Part shown: positions 47,327 through 59,159 of the stretch, piece by piece
How positions within the stretch are numbered: the stretch's first letter is position 1
Layout of the letters: every line of letters starts with the position of its first letter
Assembly: GCA_025024175.1 (NCBI GenBank)
Contig: QCXZ01000041.1
Span: 30,065,786-30,129,785, forward strand
Direction of reading: 5' to 3'
DNA from: Rhyzopertha dominica
Lineage: Eukaryota; Arthropoda; Insecta; Coleoptera; Bostrichidae
Length of the DNA stretch: 64,000 bases
Position numbers and translations under genes: made by a program
The notes under the pieces: model-generated
What the model was told of the DNA's origin: nothing
What the model saw: the letters and a program-made list of their open reading frames with translations, nothing else
Database searches by the model: none

Positions 47327-48360
47327 TAACCGTTACAATTAAATTTACTGTATTTTTAGTGTGGTATACCACCCAAACTAAGCAATATTTGTACTGAGAT
47401 AAATTCGCCTAAATTTGTTATCTGTCGTGGTAGAATTTTATAGTTTACTTTATATACACCTGTATAAGCGATAGTACGTAAAATCAGGCAACGCGGCTTG
47501 ATGCACTTTACATGCCAACCCTAACATTCCACTGTATCCCCCGCTGATCGCCCTGCTTTGGCATGAAAAGTTACACCGTGCGGCCTTAATAGCAAGTTAA
47601 GTAGATAACATTACGCTTAACTGAGACGCTAAATCCACACTGGTGAGCAATTACGTAAATTTTTAAGCAAATTTCAGACGAAACTCGTTGCCCGTGAGAT
47701 CCTTATAACTACATGATTATTTGCTTTTGCCCGAAGACGTGAAAACGAGATGTGCATAAATACGAGGGTTGGGCTGGTCCTATATTTAGAGCATGGATGA
47801 TATAAACAAGCCGTGGAAAATAAATTTGATGTGGTCAATTAAGGATGCCGTTTGCATACATTATTGAATAATGTGATTAATCTTATATTTCATTACTGCA
47901 TACAATAAACTGGTTTATAAGGGTATATAAGAGGCTAATACGTAAATAAGTATTGAACTAATTCCCTAAAAGACTTTTATTTTCAAAATTCACTTTATCT
48001 GACGCAACAAATTCACAAGAACATGGCTGAAACGGAAAAAAACTATTCACACATTAAACTTCATCGATGTAGAGTATAGTGTATGGAAAGGGAGAAGACG
48101 TATTTATACGATACGTCTTAGAGAAATTTAACTAATAGATATTTACGTATAATGTAATCAAAATGTTACCCATCTTTATTTACACAATAATGAATGCAGG
48201 AAAAGCTCAACTAGTATCAAATTAGATAAAGTAGTAAGCGGCAAGTCGTGAGAGAAATATGTAACAGAATAAACTGACTGAAAGAGTGTTCAACGTTTTA
48301 GCAATATTAATGTACCGTTTATAGAGTACGAAGCCTTGTTTTAACTTTCATACAGTGAAC
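47327..48360. other. Non-coding stretch with a less AT-rich island at 47450-47960
   Basis: The 47450-47960 part has more GC and several TAATTA and TTTGCAT-like words, a composition compatible with a regulatory element. There is no gene. The remainder is AT-rich. Confidence 0.3.
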
Positions 48361-48372
48361 TAGAATGTAAAA

Positions 48373-48630
48373 ATGAAGAGAAAGGATGAGCAAAGGTTAA
48401 AGTGGATTAGAGCTAATAAAGAACAAAGTTTTATTTTTTAAATTTGTCGTGAACTATGATCTGTGTGGATTTTCAAACCAAAATGGCCTTTTTAACGCAA
48501 AACTGCGTATGGACCCTGCATTTAAAAGAATTTTTTAAGATAAGGCTTACATAGACAGCGATTATTTTAACATCACTACCAATCGCAAGACTAGTTATTT
48601 TATTGAAGACAGCCCTTAAATTACTAGATC
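48373..48630 (+). pseudogene. Possible THAP-domain-like relic (weak)
   Basis: MKRKDEQRLKWIRANKEQSF (from the ATG at about 48373) resembles the THAP pattern in which a Trp-containing helix (R..W..A..R...) precedes the second Cys/His pair. Further on, SDYFNITTNRKTSYFIEDS (about 48557-48610) resembles the end of the THAP fold (DF....R..L...AVP). Stops separate the two, and the zinc-binding Cys and His are not convincingly present. I list it because the frame that follows is also coding-like. Confidence 0.18.
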
Positions 48631-48695
48631 AAAAACTATGGTGGAATATTTACGATTGAATTTTGGTATTTTTTTGTGATATGTTTCTAACGTAA

Positions 48696-49028
48696 CTAGA
48701 TATAAGGGAAAGAGCAGGTAGACAAGCTCTTTGGACAAATCTAGCAATATCAAAGCAACAAGTAAATCGTCAGTTTTTAGTTACATCATTCGTAATATGC
48801 AACTGTATCCTTGAAGAAGACGTAAGTGCTTTTCAGGAAGAATATTATATAGCGTTAGGTGATCGCAAATATTACATTATTTTTCCAAATAATTTAGAAA
48901 ATGCAGGTTGTTTCCCTAATATGGGCCAAACAGTTAGATATTTAGTAAGTAGAATAGGAAAGCATCAAATGGGTGTTAACCAGGGTAAAAGCATTTCAGT
49001 TATTGCTAACCATTTCATTGCATTTTGA
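48696..49028 (+). CDS. ATG-less 110-codon frame, coding-like, unrecognised
   Basis: The frame is open from just after a TAA at 48693 to a TGA at 49026. There is no initiator near the start; the only ATGs lie in the last third. Immediately upstream are TTTCTAAC and ACTAG, which could act as a branch point and 3' splice site. The predicted peptide is balanced in composition and includes CILEEDVSAFQEEYYIALG, then NLENAGCFPNMGQTVRYL, then SRIGKHQMGVNQGKSISVI. This looks more like real protein than most frames here, but I recognise no family. It could be the last exon of a gene, given the in-frame stop, or part of a transposon with the THAP-like fragment upstream. Confidence 0.3.
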   Translation, partial: LDIRERAGRQALWTNLAISKQQVNRQFLVTSFVICNCILEEDVSAFQEEYYIALGDRKYYIIFPNNLENAGCFPNMGQTVRYLVSRIGKHQMGVNQGKSISVIANHFIAF

Positions 49029-50713
49029 GGACGTATCGTGTTATAACTGTATTTTCGACTAAATGTATGGCGTGTTCCTGGTTGAGGCAGATTTTTGTCT
49101 AACCTCAACATTATTGTAAGTTTATTTATTTATAGATCTGTATTGTTATATTGACGTTTTGGCTTGTTATTGCAGTTCCTGAAGAAGAATATAATAATTT
49201 TGCAAAGGCTCTGTTTTTTTTATGAACGAGTTGAATTTTTTCTCATATTCACTGCATTCATCTTGATCAGATTACAACGACCACTCAACTGAAAACTAAT
49301 TATAGAGCAGGAAATTTGGATATAAGAACAACATGTCTTTATTACGGCGTGTTTACTTCATCCCATCTCAAAGGGGGAGTTACAATTTTAGTTGAATATC
49401 TAATAAAGAGTTTACAGCTGTCTTATTTAAAGTTGCAGATACTAGCACCTTTGCAAATCTGGTGATCGTCATGGGGTATCATTCATTAATTTTTTTTTTG
49501 TAACATTTTCATTGAATTTTGGTAAAATAGGTTACAGTTCAACAATAAAAAAGTAGTTGGTCATTTCAAATTTTGTGAAATTTCCGGTTCTCTCTTCTAT
49601 TATCATAGCTGTTTTTGCCATTTCTATTTGTTTATTTGAGAACTGCTTTTCAGTGCCGCTGATAATGGGTAGGTACGTATTATTTTTGTATTACCTGCTG
49701 CAGCATCTTAATCGTATAAGTCAAAGGAAAACAGTACCTATATAGTGTGAACCACCATAAACCACCTCCACCACAGCCTAGACAAATCCTACTATCTATA
49801 GAATAAAAACTGTTATAGTTACTGTATCTTCCAGAACGAAACGAGATAAAAGTGTGGTAGATAGAAATAGATTAATAAATTGTACTTGTATATCATTATA
49901 GGTATCTCGCACCTTCATCATTTAGGTATGTATTGCATGTGGGCGTCAAACAATGAAAAATATTTTTTCATATATGTGTATAGGTATTATCTTAGTAGGT
50001 AGGAAAAGTGCTCAACTGAAGCTATTCGGTCTCCATTCTTCAAAATACCACACCGGTAATTTAAGTAGGTAGATACTACTGGGAGTTTATGTAATCAGCC
50101 AAAATTTGCCGTAGCCGATGATGGATGATGGCTGAAGTTAATTCCCATGCCCGACTATCCAGGTAGTCTCTTGAGACCGTTCCGTATAAAAGTAGGCTAA
50201 AAATGTGTTGGTATTTTAGAGGGCAATACGGCTTGTAGTTGAACAGTATTTATCACTTCACCCATGTGGTGTATTTGTATCGTAATGCATTGTTACAGTC
50301 AATAAGGATTATAATTGAAGTTGTAGTAGTAATGATCGAGGCGTTTAAGACGGGAATAGACTATGTTGCTAAATTTATACAATTATAAGAATTGCTACAT
50401 CTAAATCTAAAATTATTTATGCTAACGCCAAATGCATGTGTTTGGAGACCCTTTTCTGTTGTTGTTTTTTAAATTTTCATGCTTGCAGGTGCATTTAGTA
50501 TTTACTGGCTGAAAACAATATGTGATTTCTTGCAACTGCTAGTACAGGGCTGCTAAATTGTTGCTGCTGTTTTGCTGCTAGCGCTCAACTCGAAGCCGTC
50601 CTAGACGCTGTTATCTTCTAAGCAGTCATTTTTACTACCTTAGACACACAGCACATGTTTGCTGTTTATTGAAATTTAAAAAAATACAAACCTATTAAAA
50701 GTAACCTTGCGCA
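49029..50713. other. Non-coding stretch, nothing firmly recognised
   Basis: A good splice-acceptor-like string (TTGGCTTGTTATTGCAG) ends at about 49175 and is followed by a short open run, PEEEYNNFAKAL, that stops after about 15 codons. This may be chance. The frame at 49557-49745 is hydrophobic and unrecognised. TTGCTG-type repeats occur near 50558-50580. Confidence 0.4.
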
Positions 50714-50932
50714 TTAGGTACAACCAACCACTACCGTAATAGCATCAACTCTTTCTTGTGATTTTGTCACACGTATACTCTTACTGTTTTTCACAGCCGT
50801 ACACTTTCCAGGATCGTTATTGCGGTTGAGTCTTGGTCTTCCTTGTTGAATATGTGCATAAGTATAACCGCACAGGTTCGTCAAACAACCTGCGTTCATA
50901 CAATATTTTCGTGAACATTTCAAAATACGCAT
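50714..50932 (-). CDS. Cysteine-rich 72-codon frame, possible cystine-knot fragment
   Basis: From an ATG at 50932 the minus-strand frame encodes a basic peptide with six Cys. The spacing C-x3-G-C (CMNAGC), a later IQQ, a single Cys after about 18 residues (DPGKC) and the ending ITVVVGCT loosely recall the C-terminal half of interleukin-17-type cystine-knot cytokines, which end VGCTC. Here a TAA falls exactly between the Thr and the next Cys codon (TGC), as if the last Cys were cut off. There is no signal peptide, so it would be a terminal exon or a dead fragment. Upstream splice acceptors are weak. The match is by eye and could be chance. Confidence 0.15.
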   Translation of the reverse strand: MRILKCSRKYCMNAGCLTNLCGYTYAHIQQGRPRLNRNNDPGKCTAVKNSKSIRVTKSQERVDAITVVVGCT

Positions 50933-50941
50933 TGATATCAC

Positions 50942-53900
50942 TTTGGTTCATACCCTCAGCTTGTACAAGTGATAAGTAGGTCCTCTTTCAGCTTTTCGTT
51001 ATACGCAGGAAACGATGTCCCTTAAGAAAGTAGACGTAACCATTAATTATTCCCTACAATTGTACGGGTGTTCTGAGCTGAAATGCCTTGAATATAGCTC
51101 GGATAATGTATATCTAAGGTTTCCTGTACATCTTGTTGGAATTGATTTTGCGCTTAAATTAGAGGTATTTCTATAAAAGTACCTTAGTTATACATACTAT
51201 AGTGGTTTAGTGTTTTTTATTATTAGAAAATGGTCCGCACTTTGCTTTACCTACGGCCTTCCGGACTGGCGGTTTAGAGTTTGCGGCCTTACCTAGCGTT
51301 AAAATTTCCAGTCACATATTGAAGGTTTCATCGTTTTAGCTGAACATGTTTAAAATGCGATAACTTAACGACGCGCCATGACTTACTTTAATGATAGCAA
51401 TACTAGTATACACCTGACTAAACAAATTTGAACATTTTTTAAGTTTTTAGAGATCACTGACCGTTTTCATTATAGATGTCACTAAGATCAGCAACATGAC
51501 TATTATCTCTATTAAATATGTGTTTCGTAACCACTGGCAGAAAATAATATCTTATTTATTAAAACCTTTGGATATGAATTTTGTAAAAGTATAATTTAAA
51601 TTAATTTTAATTTATTAATTTTTATTAATAAAATTATGGTGTGAAATGTTGACTATTCCGTTTTTACTGATTTTCTTAACGTCAACCCACTGATCTTTAA
51701 GGGCTTTAAATTAACTGAAGAAACTTTTTTAAAATGTATAGGTAATTACTTACGGAGTTGTCAAATCATGGCAATTTTTATTCAAATTGCGGGTTAAAAG
51801 TCACCGAGTAGTAGTATTTTGGTCTCACTTTTATACGCAGAGACAATGTTGGAAATTTTGTTGTTATCGAAACAAATTTTTTTAAGCGTTTCTATTTTTG
51901 TGCTGTTTTGAAGTAGTTTTTAACCCTCCATCGATTTGCAATTAGCACTACTTGTCCCGCTTGTCTCGATTACTATAGTTATCTAAATCGCTTTGCACAC
52001 TTTGTACAAGAAAAGCAATAAGACTCAGTTCCAGTCCAACACACCAAAGAAGTTAAAAAAATTACAGGGAGGAGCTACAGTAGAGAATTTTGTAATTTAA
52101 ACAGTGCTCAANTTCCCGCCCATTTTGTTCTAAGCACAGANCACTCACATTCTTTAACGTTCTTGCGTTATATTGGAAAATACGGTTGTTATTCTATTTT
52201 TCATTACTTCGTGTGCAGGCTGTAGAGAAACAACTCTCCTTATATTAGAACCACCACATTCATTTAATTCATTGTGATGTGGATGTAATGCATGCCTTTT
52301 TAATGGTCTTACTGACGTACCTACCTAGGTATTGCTAGTTCAATATAGCATACAAAAACAAAGCCAAACTATTCTTTGATAGTCACAAGAAACACTTAGC
52401 AGAAAATATTCATTTGGTCACAGCCTTATTATACTTCCTTAACATTATAGCTTTAGGCTGAACCGAACTTTGCAAGAAAATTGCAATCTTCGTCAAGTGC
52501 TCAAGATTAAATTGATTTGAACAAATAGAAAGCGCATGCTTAAATTGCAAGTTAAAAGAAAAACAAAAAGAAGAAGGAGAATTTATGGTAATACACATTG
52601 TAGTTGAAAATTGGTAAAATTAGCATTGTACTGCAGTAAAGACGGGTAGTGAAGTTGTCAGAATTTCAACATCATTCAACAATTGATTTCTTTATTGTTG
52701 CCTTTCTTTATGTTTTTTTTTTAAATTATTATGGCTTAGGTTTTTGTTGGGTTGCTTTTTTGTTCGCAGAATGCAAAGTCTGCTAGAATAACAAATTGTT
52801 GGCAAATATTGTGATTTACCTTTACAACAATGTTAAAATGTCTGGATAAGTGCGTAAAACTTAGATATTATAGGTAATGCTACTGCAAATGGAATCAAAT
52901 TTGCACTCAAAACAGCAGGAAAGTATAAGGAACACCCTTAAAAGCTTATTTTTATATATTTGNTAACATTGTTGCTCTCGTACACAACAATAAGTAAGTA
53001 GTAGGGNGAAACAGAATTTTTTCTACCTTTGAGGTTCATCTAAATACGTGCAAAAATGCTACAGCTCGGTGTCATTTTTTTTTATTTTAATGAAAATTGC
53101 TATAAAATAGCTAAATTCCTAGCTAGCTATATTTTTATGCAGCCTAAGGAAACAATTAAAAAAAAATAAAGAAAAGGCGGCTCTCTAAAATAAACAACAA
53201 TATGGTTAAACATTTTATGCTTATCTTAACATATATAACTCCAAAAGCAGAAGCCAGAATAATGGCGAATTGTATTTAAAGTAAATATTGAAAAAGACAT
53301 AGATATACTATACGGAATAAAACAAAACTACTTATTTTTTAAGCTGTTTCGCCCTTGTTGGATCTGTTTAGCAGGCGAAAATCAGCAAAACCCTCAAAAC
53401 TAGCGATGCATGTGAAAACCGCCAACAGCTTGATTTCAGCGACCAAAGCCCTATTCATTCACTAAGCACGACGTACGGAGCTTGTAAAAGTGAGTGAGAT
53501 AGATGATATAGAAATATCTGGAACTAAAAACAAATTTTTGAATAAATAACCTTAATAATCAAACATACATACTGCAAAAAGTAATCTTTAAAAGTAATAC
53601 CTACGTATTATATCAAATGCATTAATATAAACATAAAGCCAAAATAAAGCTTTAACGAGTAAAAGTGAAAAACTAAAAACAGCTTAATCTCTGTAAATAT
53701 TGAGGTATTTATCTTAGTTTGATGATGGTTTGAAAACGTCTTAGCGGCACTACTACTTTTCAAGTTTTGTAGTAATCCAAAATGAGGGAATGTCTTTAGG
53801 TGATCACCAATGCATTTTCAAGCCCAATATATGAAACTTAATGAGACTAGCTCTAGAACATGTGGAGTATAACAGCATGTTATCCGTATGAGAGGTTCTT

Positions 53901-54539
53901 GATCTGCATGTTTTGCTCACAAGATCGTCATTCAGCTACTGTCGACCGTCCTTAAGTCTTTTACTTCAAACCCGTCCTTTTAGGTTTTAAAATGTTCAGG
54001 CCATAAACGCTATCTAATAAGTGATTAATTTAGCTTTGATTGTCTGTTTCGGTTTCCAAAGAAAAAACAAATCACATCGTGCATACACTCCGTGTGCTTT
54101 GCGATTGTTTTAGCTACAAGCTTAAAATCAATTTTGAACAAAACATCGCTCCAGACAGTTTTACCACACGCATTACCATATTATGTAGTCGAATGAGCGC
54201 AATACTGGGCTGGTGCCCTTAAAAGCATTTTGGTCTAGTACCTAGTACTAGTACCTGCATTGTTTTGCTTACCTTGACTTAGGGCATGGTGTGAGATAAG
54301 TTATCTTATGACTCAGGGTTACCTGGCGAAATGCGCGCAAGTACGGTGAAGTGCTGTTCCGTGTTGAAGAGTAGGTAGTGGCAAAGGAAACTTTCGTCGA
54401 TATAGATACCAAGTACAGCGCCGCATACGGGAGTAGCATACATTAAAATTTATTTCATCCTGTCAAAGTATAAAACCTTAGCTTGTAAATATCCTTAAAT
54501 GTATGATATATGTTAATATCTTTTCGTGCAATAAATTAC
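50942..54539. other. AT-rich non-coding stretch, nothing recognised
   Basis: No supported gene or element. The run 51590-51650 is almost only A and T. Frames at 52410-52598 and 54040-54222 have no recognisable domain. N bases occur near 52112, 52141, 52963 and 53007. CTAGTACCTAGTACTAGTACC near 54236-54256 is a small internal repeat. Confidence 0.55.
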
Positions 54540-54900
54540 TGGGATCAGAATTACAGCGCGTGCTAATTGCGACCGCAATTCCCCGGTTTGCGGCAAGACG
54601 CACACGCTGTCGAGCCAATGCGTAAGAGACCATCCCGTATCTTAAAGCCAAGGCATGATCTGCATACGGAATTGTTGCTTAACGCAATATACCTTGATCG
54701 ATGCGCCGCTCCTCCACAGTTGGTATGAATTAAAGTATAAATTCCGTTATTATTCGCCTGTATGTAATTAAGCTGATAGCTGCTATGGATTTATTGAGGA
54801 TTGCGCTCGGTAGTCAAAATTACTTGGGATAATAATTCAGTCCTTGATTGCGATATGTCTATATTATACTCGAGGGCCGCGCCGAAGAAGAGCTTGTACA
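54540..54900. other. CpG-containing island, possible regulatory element
   Basis: The sequence is conspicuously less AT-rich, with many CpG and several TAATT and GATTGCG words, and no open frame of note. Composition is the only basis for suspecting a conserved non-coding element. Confidence 0.25.
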
Positions 54901-55829
54901 TTTTAATGGAGACACAAGACACTTATGAATGTAAGAATGAAGTGAGGATAAACTGATATCGTGCTTGCCGGAACTTCCCGTTAGTGTCAGTTGTGTTAAC
55001 GTGTGACTCAAAAGGGATGCACCACTACCCAAGTGGTAAAAGAACTAGTTAACGGTAGGGTAATTATTTTTGGCACGTGCTTTCCTAGATATGAATGATT
55101 AAAGTGGGCAACCCGCGACCTTAATATATGTACAGGGTGCGGCACATTAAACGGGACAGACATATATAGCTCCGTTAACATAGATAATTAAAAAATGTTC
55201 CGAACAACACTTGCAGTTGCAACAGTTGCAATTTTTCTACGTTATAAAATTATTATTGATTACACAGGGTTTCTATAAATGATTCACGCAACGCAGGCGG
55301 CGTTGGTTTCTGCATCTTTATGCCGCCTTTTTGTAACTACTGCCAAGCTACAATAAGCACAATGCACTGTCAACTGTCATATAATGCACTGAAGGTTGCG
55401 GACAAAGTTATAGCTACGAAATTGATGGTTTTATAAAACATCTTTTAGTTACTCACAGTTCAATTTAACAGATTTACTGTAGTCGCAACCGAAAAGTTAA
55501 ACGAAACCGTGTCATACCGCAACTCCAAAATCTGAAGTTTTCTCCAGTTAATAGAAACACTCCACAAGTTGTGTCATTTTCTCTTAGCAATACCTAACTT
55601 CTTTTTAAACGGAAGACATTGTATATTTTTCATTTTTGAATTTCCAGTCAAAAATGAAGACCACTTCGTTAACCATACATATTCTTAAATAGGACGATAT
55701 ATTTTTTATATCTTCTCAATCATAATTTAATTTCCTTTCAAAGTCATTATGCAAAGTTACGCTCAATCTGTAAAGGTTTTGTAGTACTTATTTCGTATTT
55801 TGACATTTTGGTTGAATAATAAATCTTAG
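54901..55829. other. Non-coding stretch with one TACAGGGTG element end
   Basis: TGTACAGGGTGCGGCACATTAAACGGGAC at about 55130-55158 has the same start as the elements at 1947-2870 and 43741-44769, but no matching inverted end was found, so it is probably a truncated copy. A second, weaker end-like string, ACACAGGGTTTC, lies near 55263. No gene was recognised. Confidence 0.45.
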
Positions 55830-56010
55830 GAGACTTTAAAAAGGAGCTTGTGCGTATTTAAGCAAAAGCGTTTACAGTTGCTGTCTACACAACTGTCATT
55901 TGAGCCACAGGTAATAAAAACTACCGATGGTGGCGCCACAATCGTTAAGCTAAATGGCGCCTTTAAGACGCATTATTTGACACCTTCACTCGAACGTTCA
56001 TTAATAAAAA
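55830..56010 (+). CDS. Candidate internal exon with splice-like edges, unrecognised
   Basis: A frame opens right after AAATCTTAG (a possible acceptor, though its pyrimidine tract is poor) and is coding-like until ATAAAAAAT/GTGAGT near 56010, a good match to a 5' splice site. The peptide includes KTTDGGATIVKLNGAF and LTPSLERSLIKN and has a natural composition. The frame continues open to 56156 without the donor. I recognise no domain. The patch contains two GGCGCC words and is less AT-rich than its flanks. The neighbouring exons, if any, were not identified. Confidence 0.2.
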
Positions 56011-56156
56011 ATGTGAGTGCTGCATTTAGAAAATGGTCCGTAACAACACAAATAGCTGAGTATATTGGATATTCTAGTAGGAAAAAGAAATACACTACAC
56101 ATCTAATATATATTTTTCTCGGATTTCAAATCAAATTAAATAATAAGTATGTATGA

Positions 56157-57066
56157 GTAAATGTTCTGTTCTGTAGTACATTCGTATGCATAATTACCTT
56201 TGTAGATAAATATCTACTATGGATAAATTAAATACGAAACCGGCAACTCCTTTTATGAAGATCTCTTTACTACATTAAAATGCATGTCTATGCTGTGCTG
56301 TCTACACCTCATATATTTATATTTTACTAAAAATTGTTTATTTTGCTAGTTAATTACAGAAGAGAAGTCTAGCCTTACTTTCAGTAATACAGTATAAGGA
56401 ACGAGTTGCATTCAAATACCGAAAAACTACGAGAAATATGAGAGGCCGTTGTTCACCTAAAACAAGACTACTTAACTAACATCTACAAAAACGTAGTAGA
56501 CAGACTTTTCCAACAGATGGCGTTCTGTATATTTGTGACACCTATAGCTTGATTTAGTTTTGTTGTGTCTCTATCAATGTGTCGCTCAGTAAAGGGTTAA
56601 TAGATACTGTTTTTATATTGGAGGAGTGCAATAGAAACCCATATAGTTATTATACCATGCGCCACAGTATCGAATAGACATCAGCATCCTAAAAAGAATG
56701 CTCTGAGAACATACTACAACGATTTGTTGCCATTAGTAATGTTCAGTACAATAAGAGAATAAGGAACTAGGCAGCAGCAACAGAAGAAAATGAATTTATT
56801 AAAAAGTCACAATGGTAGTCTATATAAAATGGCTATGTTACGCCGTATGTGAATGCATCTAGACGAAGCAGTTTCCATATCGATGAATTTAGCGGAGAGG
56901 ATCAGTTAATTTACAAAATGTGACTATTTTTTTGTTGGGTTTTGTAAAATTTTAGTCCACGCGTGCTACTACAGCTGTTAATATGCGAAACAGAATAGTT
57001 GATGCATTTCCTGATCTCACAGCCCCAATGTTATAAAGGGCAGGTAAAAGGTTTTAAAACGTCTTT
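56157..57066. other. Non-coding stretch, nothing recognised
   Basis: No supported feature. CCAACAGATGGCG near 56510-56522 resembles a word frequent in insect intergenic repeats, with no definable element. Confidence 0.5.
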
Positions 57067-57321
57067 TCATAAACTTTCATTAGTGGTCTGTGTTTGAGAA
57101 GTTTTGGTTTTCGTCTTTGGTTTTCCATTACTTGTTTGACAACTTTTAATGCTTTGGTACTCGTTAAGGTGATTTTGTATTTTGTGGCGTGTTACGTGCA
57201 CCGGACCACCTTTCAAACATGCTAGTATAACAATAATGCCGGTTTCATAACACGCCTTAATAAAAGTAGAGAGATGTAGGTTATGCTGCAAATGGTGTAA
57301 AAAATTATATTGTTTATCCAT
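57067..57321 (-). CDS. 84-codon ATG frame, unrecognised
   Basis: An ATG frame on the minus strand encodes a basic peptide with a hydrophobic segment near residues 22-37 and a lysine/threonine/glutamine-rich tail (KPKTKTKTSQTQTT). The middle reads GGPVHVTRHKIQNHLNEY. The composition is more natural than that of neighbouring chance frames, but no family is recognised. It begins about 70 bp from the hammerhead-like motif on the other strand, so both may belong to one unidentified mobile element. Confidence 0.22.
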   Translation of the reverse strand: MDKQYNFLHHLQHNLHLSTFIKACYETGIIVILACLKGGPVHVTRHKIQNHLNEYQSIKSCQTSNGKPKTKTKTSQTQTTNESL

Positions 57322-57392
57322 CCATGACTAAATATTTCAAGTATTTTATTTCGCGTAATCCACTTGATAATGTTGACTCATTATGTTTATAC

Positions 57393-57442
57393 TTTATTAG
57401 CTGAAGATGAGGGTGGATTCCCTCGAAACATGTACTAATTAA
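57393..57442 (+). ncRNA. Hammerhead-ribozyme-like fold (candidate)
   Basis: CTGAAGA (57401-57407), matching the CUGANGA core, is followed by a 5-bp stem GAGGG/CCCTC (57409-57413 and 57420-57424) and directly by GAAA (57425-57428). The upstream TTTATTAG (57393-57400) can pair with CTAATTAA (57435-57442) as helix I, with five contiguous pairs. The preceding GTA (57432-57434) fits the NUH cleavage site. Helix III would be almost absent, as in the small hammerhead variants known from Penelope-like retroelements. A single extra T between CTGAAGA and the stem departs from the canonical core, which lowers confidence. Confidence 0.3.
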
Positions 57443-59159
57443 CTAATTAACATAATTAAAGGATCTGCAGTAAGACATCGATTCGCTTGTTTTAATTTAT
57501 TACACATTCAAAAGACCATCCTCTGAAATTCGAAAAGACATACGAGCTTTAATATTACATCTTTAACATGTCTTTTTGCTGATGTATATATGGGGAGTTG
57601 AATACAATACTATATACTGGAGAATGCGTTATTAAATGACGGGACTATAAGGCCACTGCGAAATAACCTACAGTTTTGTAGGGCTATCTGGGTATTGTTC
57701 AGACTATCAGTTTTCTTTAACAATCAGTAGGATAAGTTTACAATTTCAGGTAAATTAGTTTACTACAGGCTTTATCTGCAGCTAGCTACGAACATCTTCT
57801 AATATTATCCCAAAATTGACATCAAGATTCAGTAACGCAGAACGAAGTCGTCTTACTTATTGGCGATCCACGCACGTAACCGAGATTCGCAATGCTCCTT
57901 GAGTGTTCCGGTATATTAGCTAGTGATGACTGCAGGATGGTATATCTTACAGTCCTGTATAATCATTGAGCAGACTGGCGACATACAAATATATATGCAA
58001 ATGAGATCGTACTTACTCTTTACGCGACAGCCGCGCATTGGGGCATACACACGGGGACCACCATAAAATTAGCATAGGACTTACTTATAAATAAGCGGTA
58101 ATTTCAGAGTGATTTTAAAGTTTAGCCGTTCGCTCGTACGCGTAACCGTTATTTAAACGCTGACCAACAGCCTCGGATATTACTTAATTCCTTCTTAGTA
58201 CTTTATAGGTGGGTAGGGATGAGCGACGTCAATATAAACTACCAGCAATTAATACTGAGAGATATCCATCGGGTTATCGACAGTACTTCAATAATGCCTC
58301 ACAGCTACGTCTAGTGCAATTTTATATCGTCATATGTGTATCATTTCTGAGATAAAGATGAACGTTTAATAAAGATTAAAGGGTATTATATAGACTTGCA
58401 ATAAATGGATACGTTAAGAAATAACTTTTCCTTTTCAAAGTCATTTGTTCTTCCTCGAGGATAAGACGTCATTTAGTTTTTCACTTCTGCTATAAACCTT
58501 ACGGATAGACTTCAAACAGTACAAAATATTAGTAAAGCACCGAATATATGCAATAATAAACTTGATTACGATGCACTTACCACAATTGTATTTCACGATG
58601 CATGTGTCACTAAATATTGGCAGTGGTCATACATGTTTGTGTCTCAGAAACAGTGCGTTGTTCTCTGTTAATTACGCTAGCAGATAATATGTGCCCGTAT
58701 AATAAATTGCACCAAATATCCTAAAAAGGTTTGGTGAGAAAAAGGCATTTTTATGGTCACACGTAGCTCAAGAACACCAAATACTCCAGATAAATATATA
58801 AAATAAAAAATTAATGAATAATGATTGGAGTCACTAGACTCGTAGGTTAAGTCGAGCCAGATCAGGCCACGTTAGGTTAGGTGAAATCCGTTGCGGTCAT
58901 GCATGAAGTGCATTAGGAAAAAAATTTTGTGGGACAATTAGAAAATGTGCTTCATTTCAATATTTACATTCATTCAATATATTCTGTCATAGCAGCCTGT
59001 GTTAACTTTTATGTTCTAATTCGTTATTACAACTTTAATAGCTTGTCTCATTTCTATCAAAATTACCGCGTATCTATTACCTAAGCTAATCTGCGAGAAA
59101 TCAAATAAAATTTAACAAAGTCTAATTCAAAATCTCAAAATTAAAGTAAAACCGTTAGG
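57443..59159. other. Non-coding stretch, nothing recognised
   Basis: No gene or element with defined ends. Patches at 57840-58070 and 58110-58180 are less AT-rich. The stretch ends where the integrase part of the gypsy relic begins. Confidence 0.5.
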
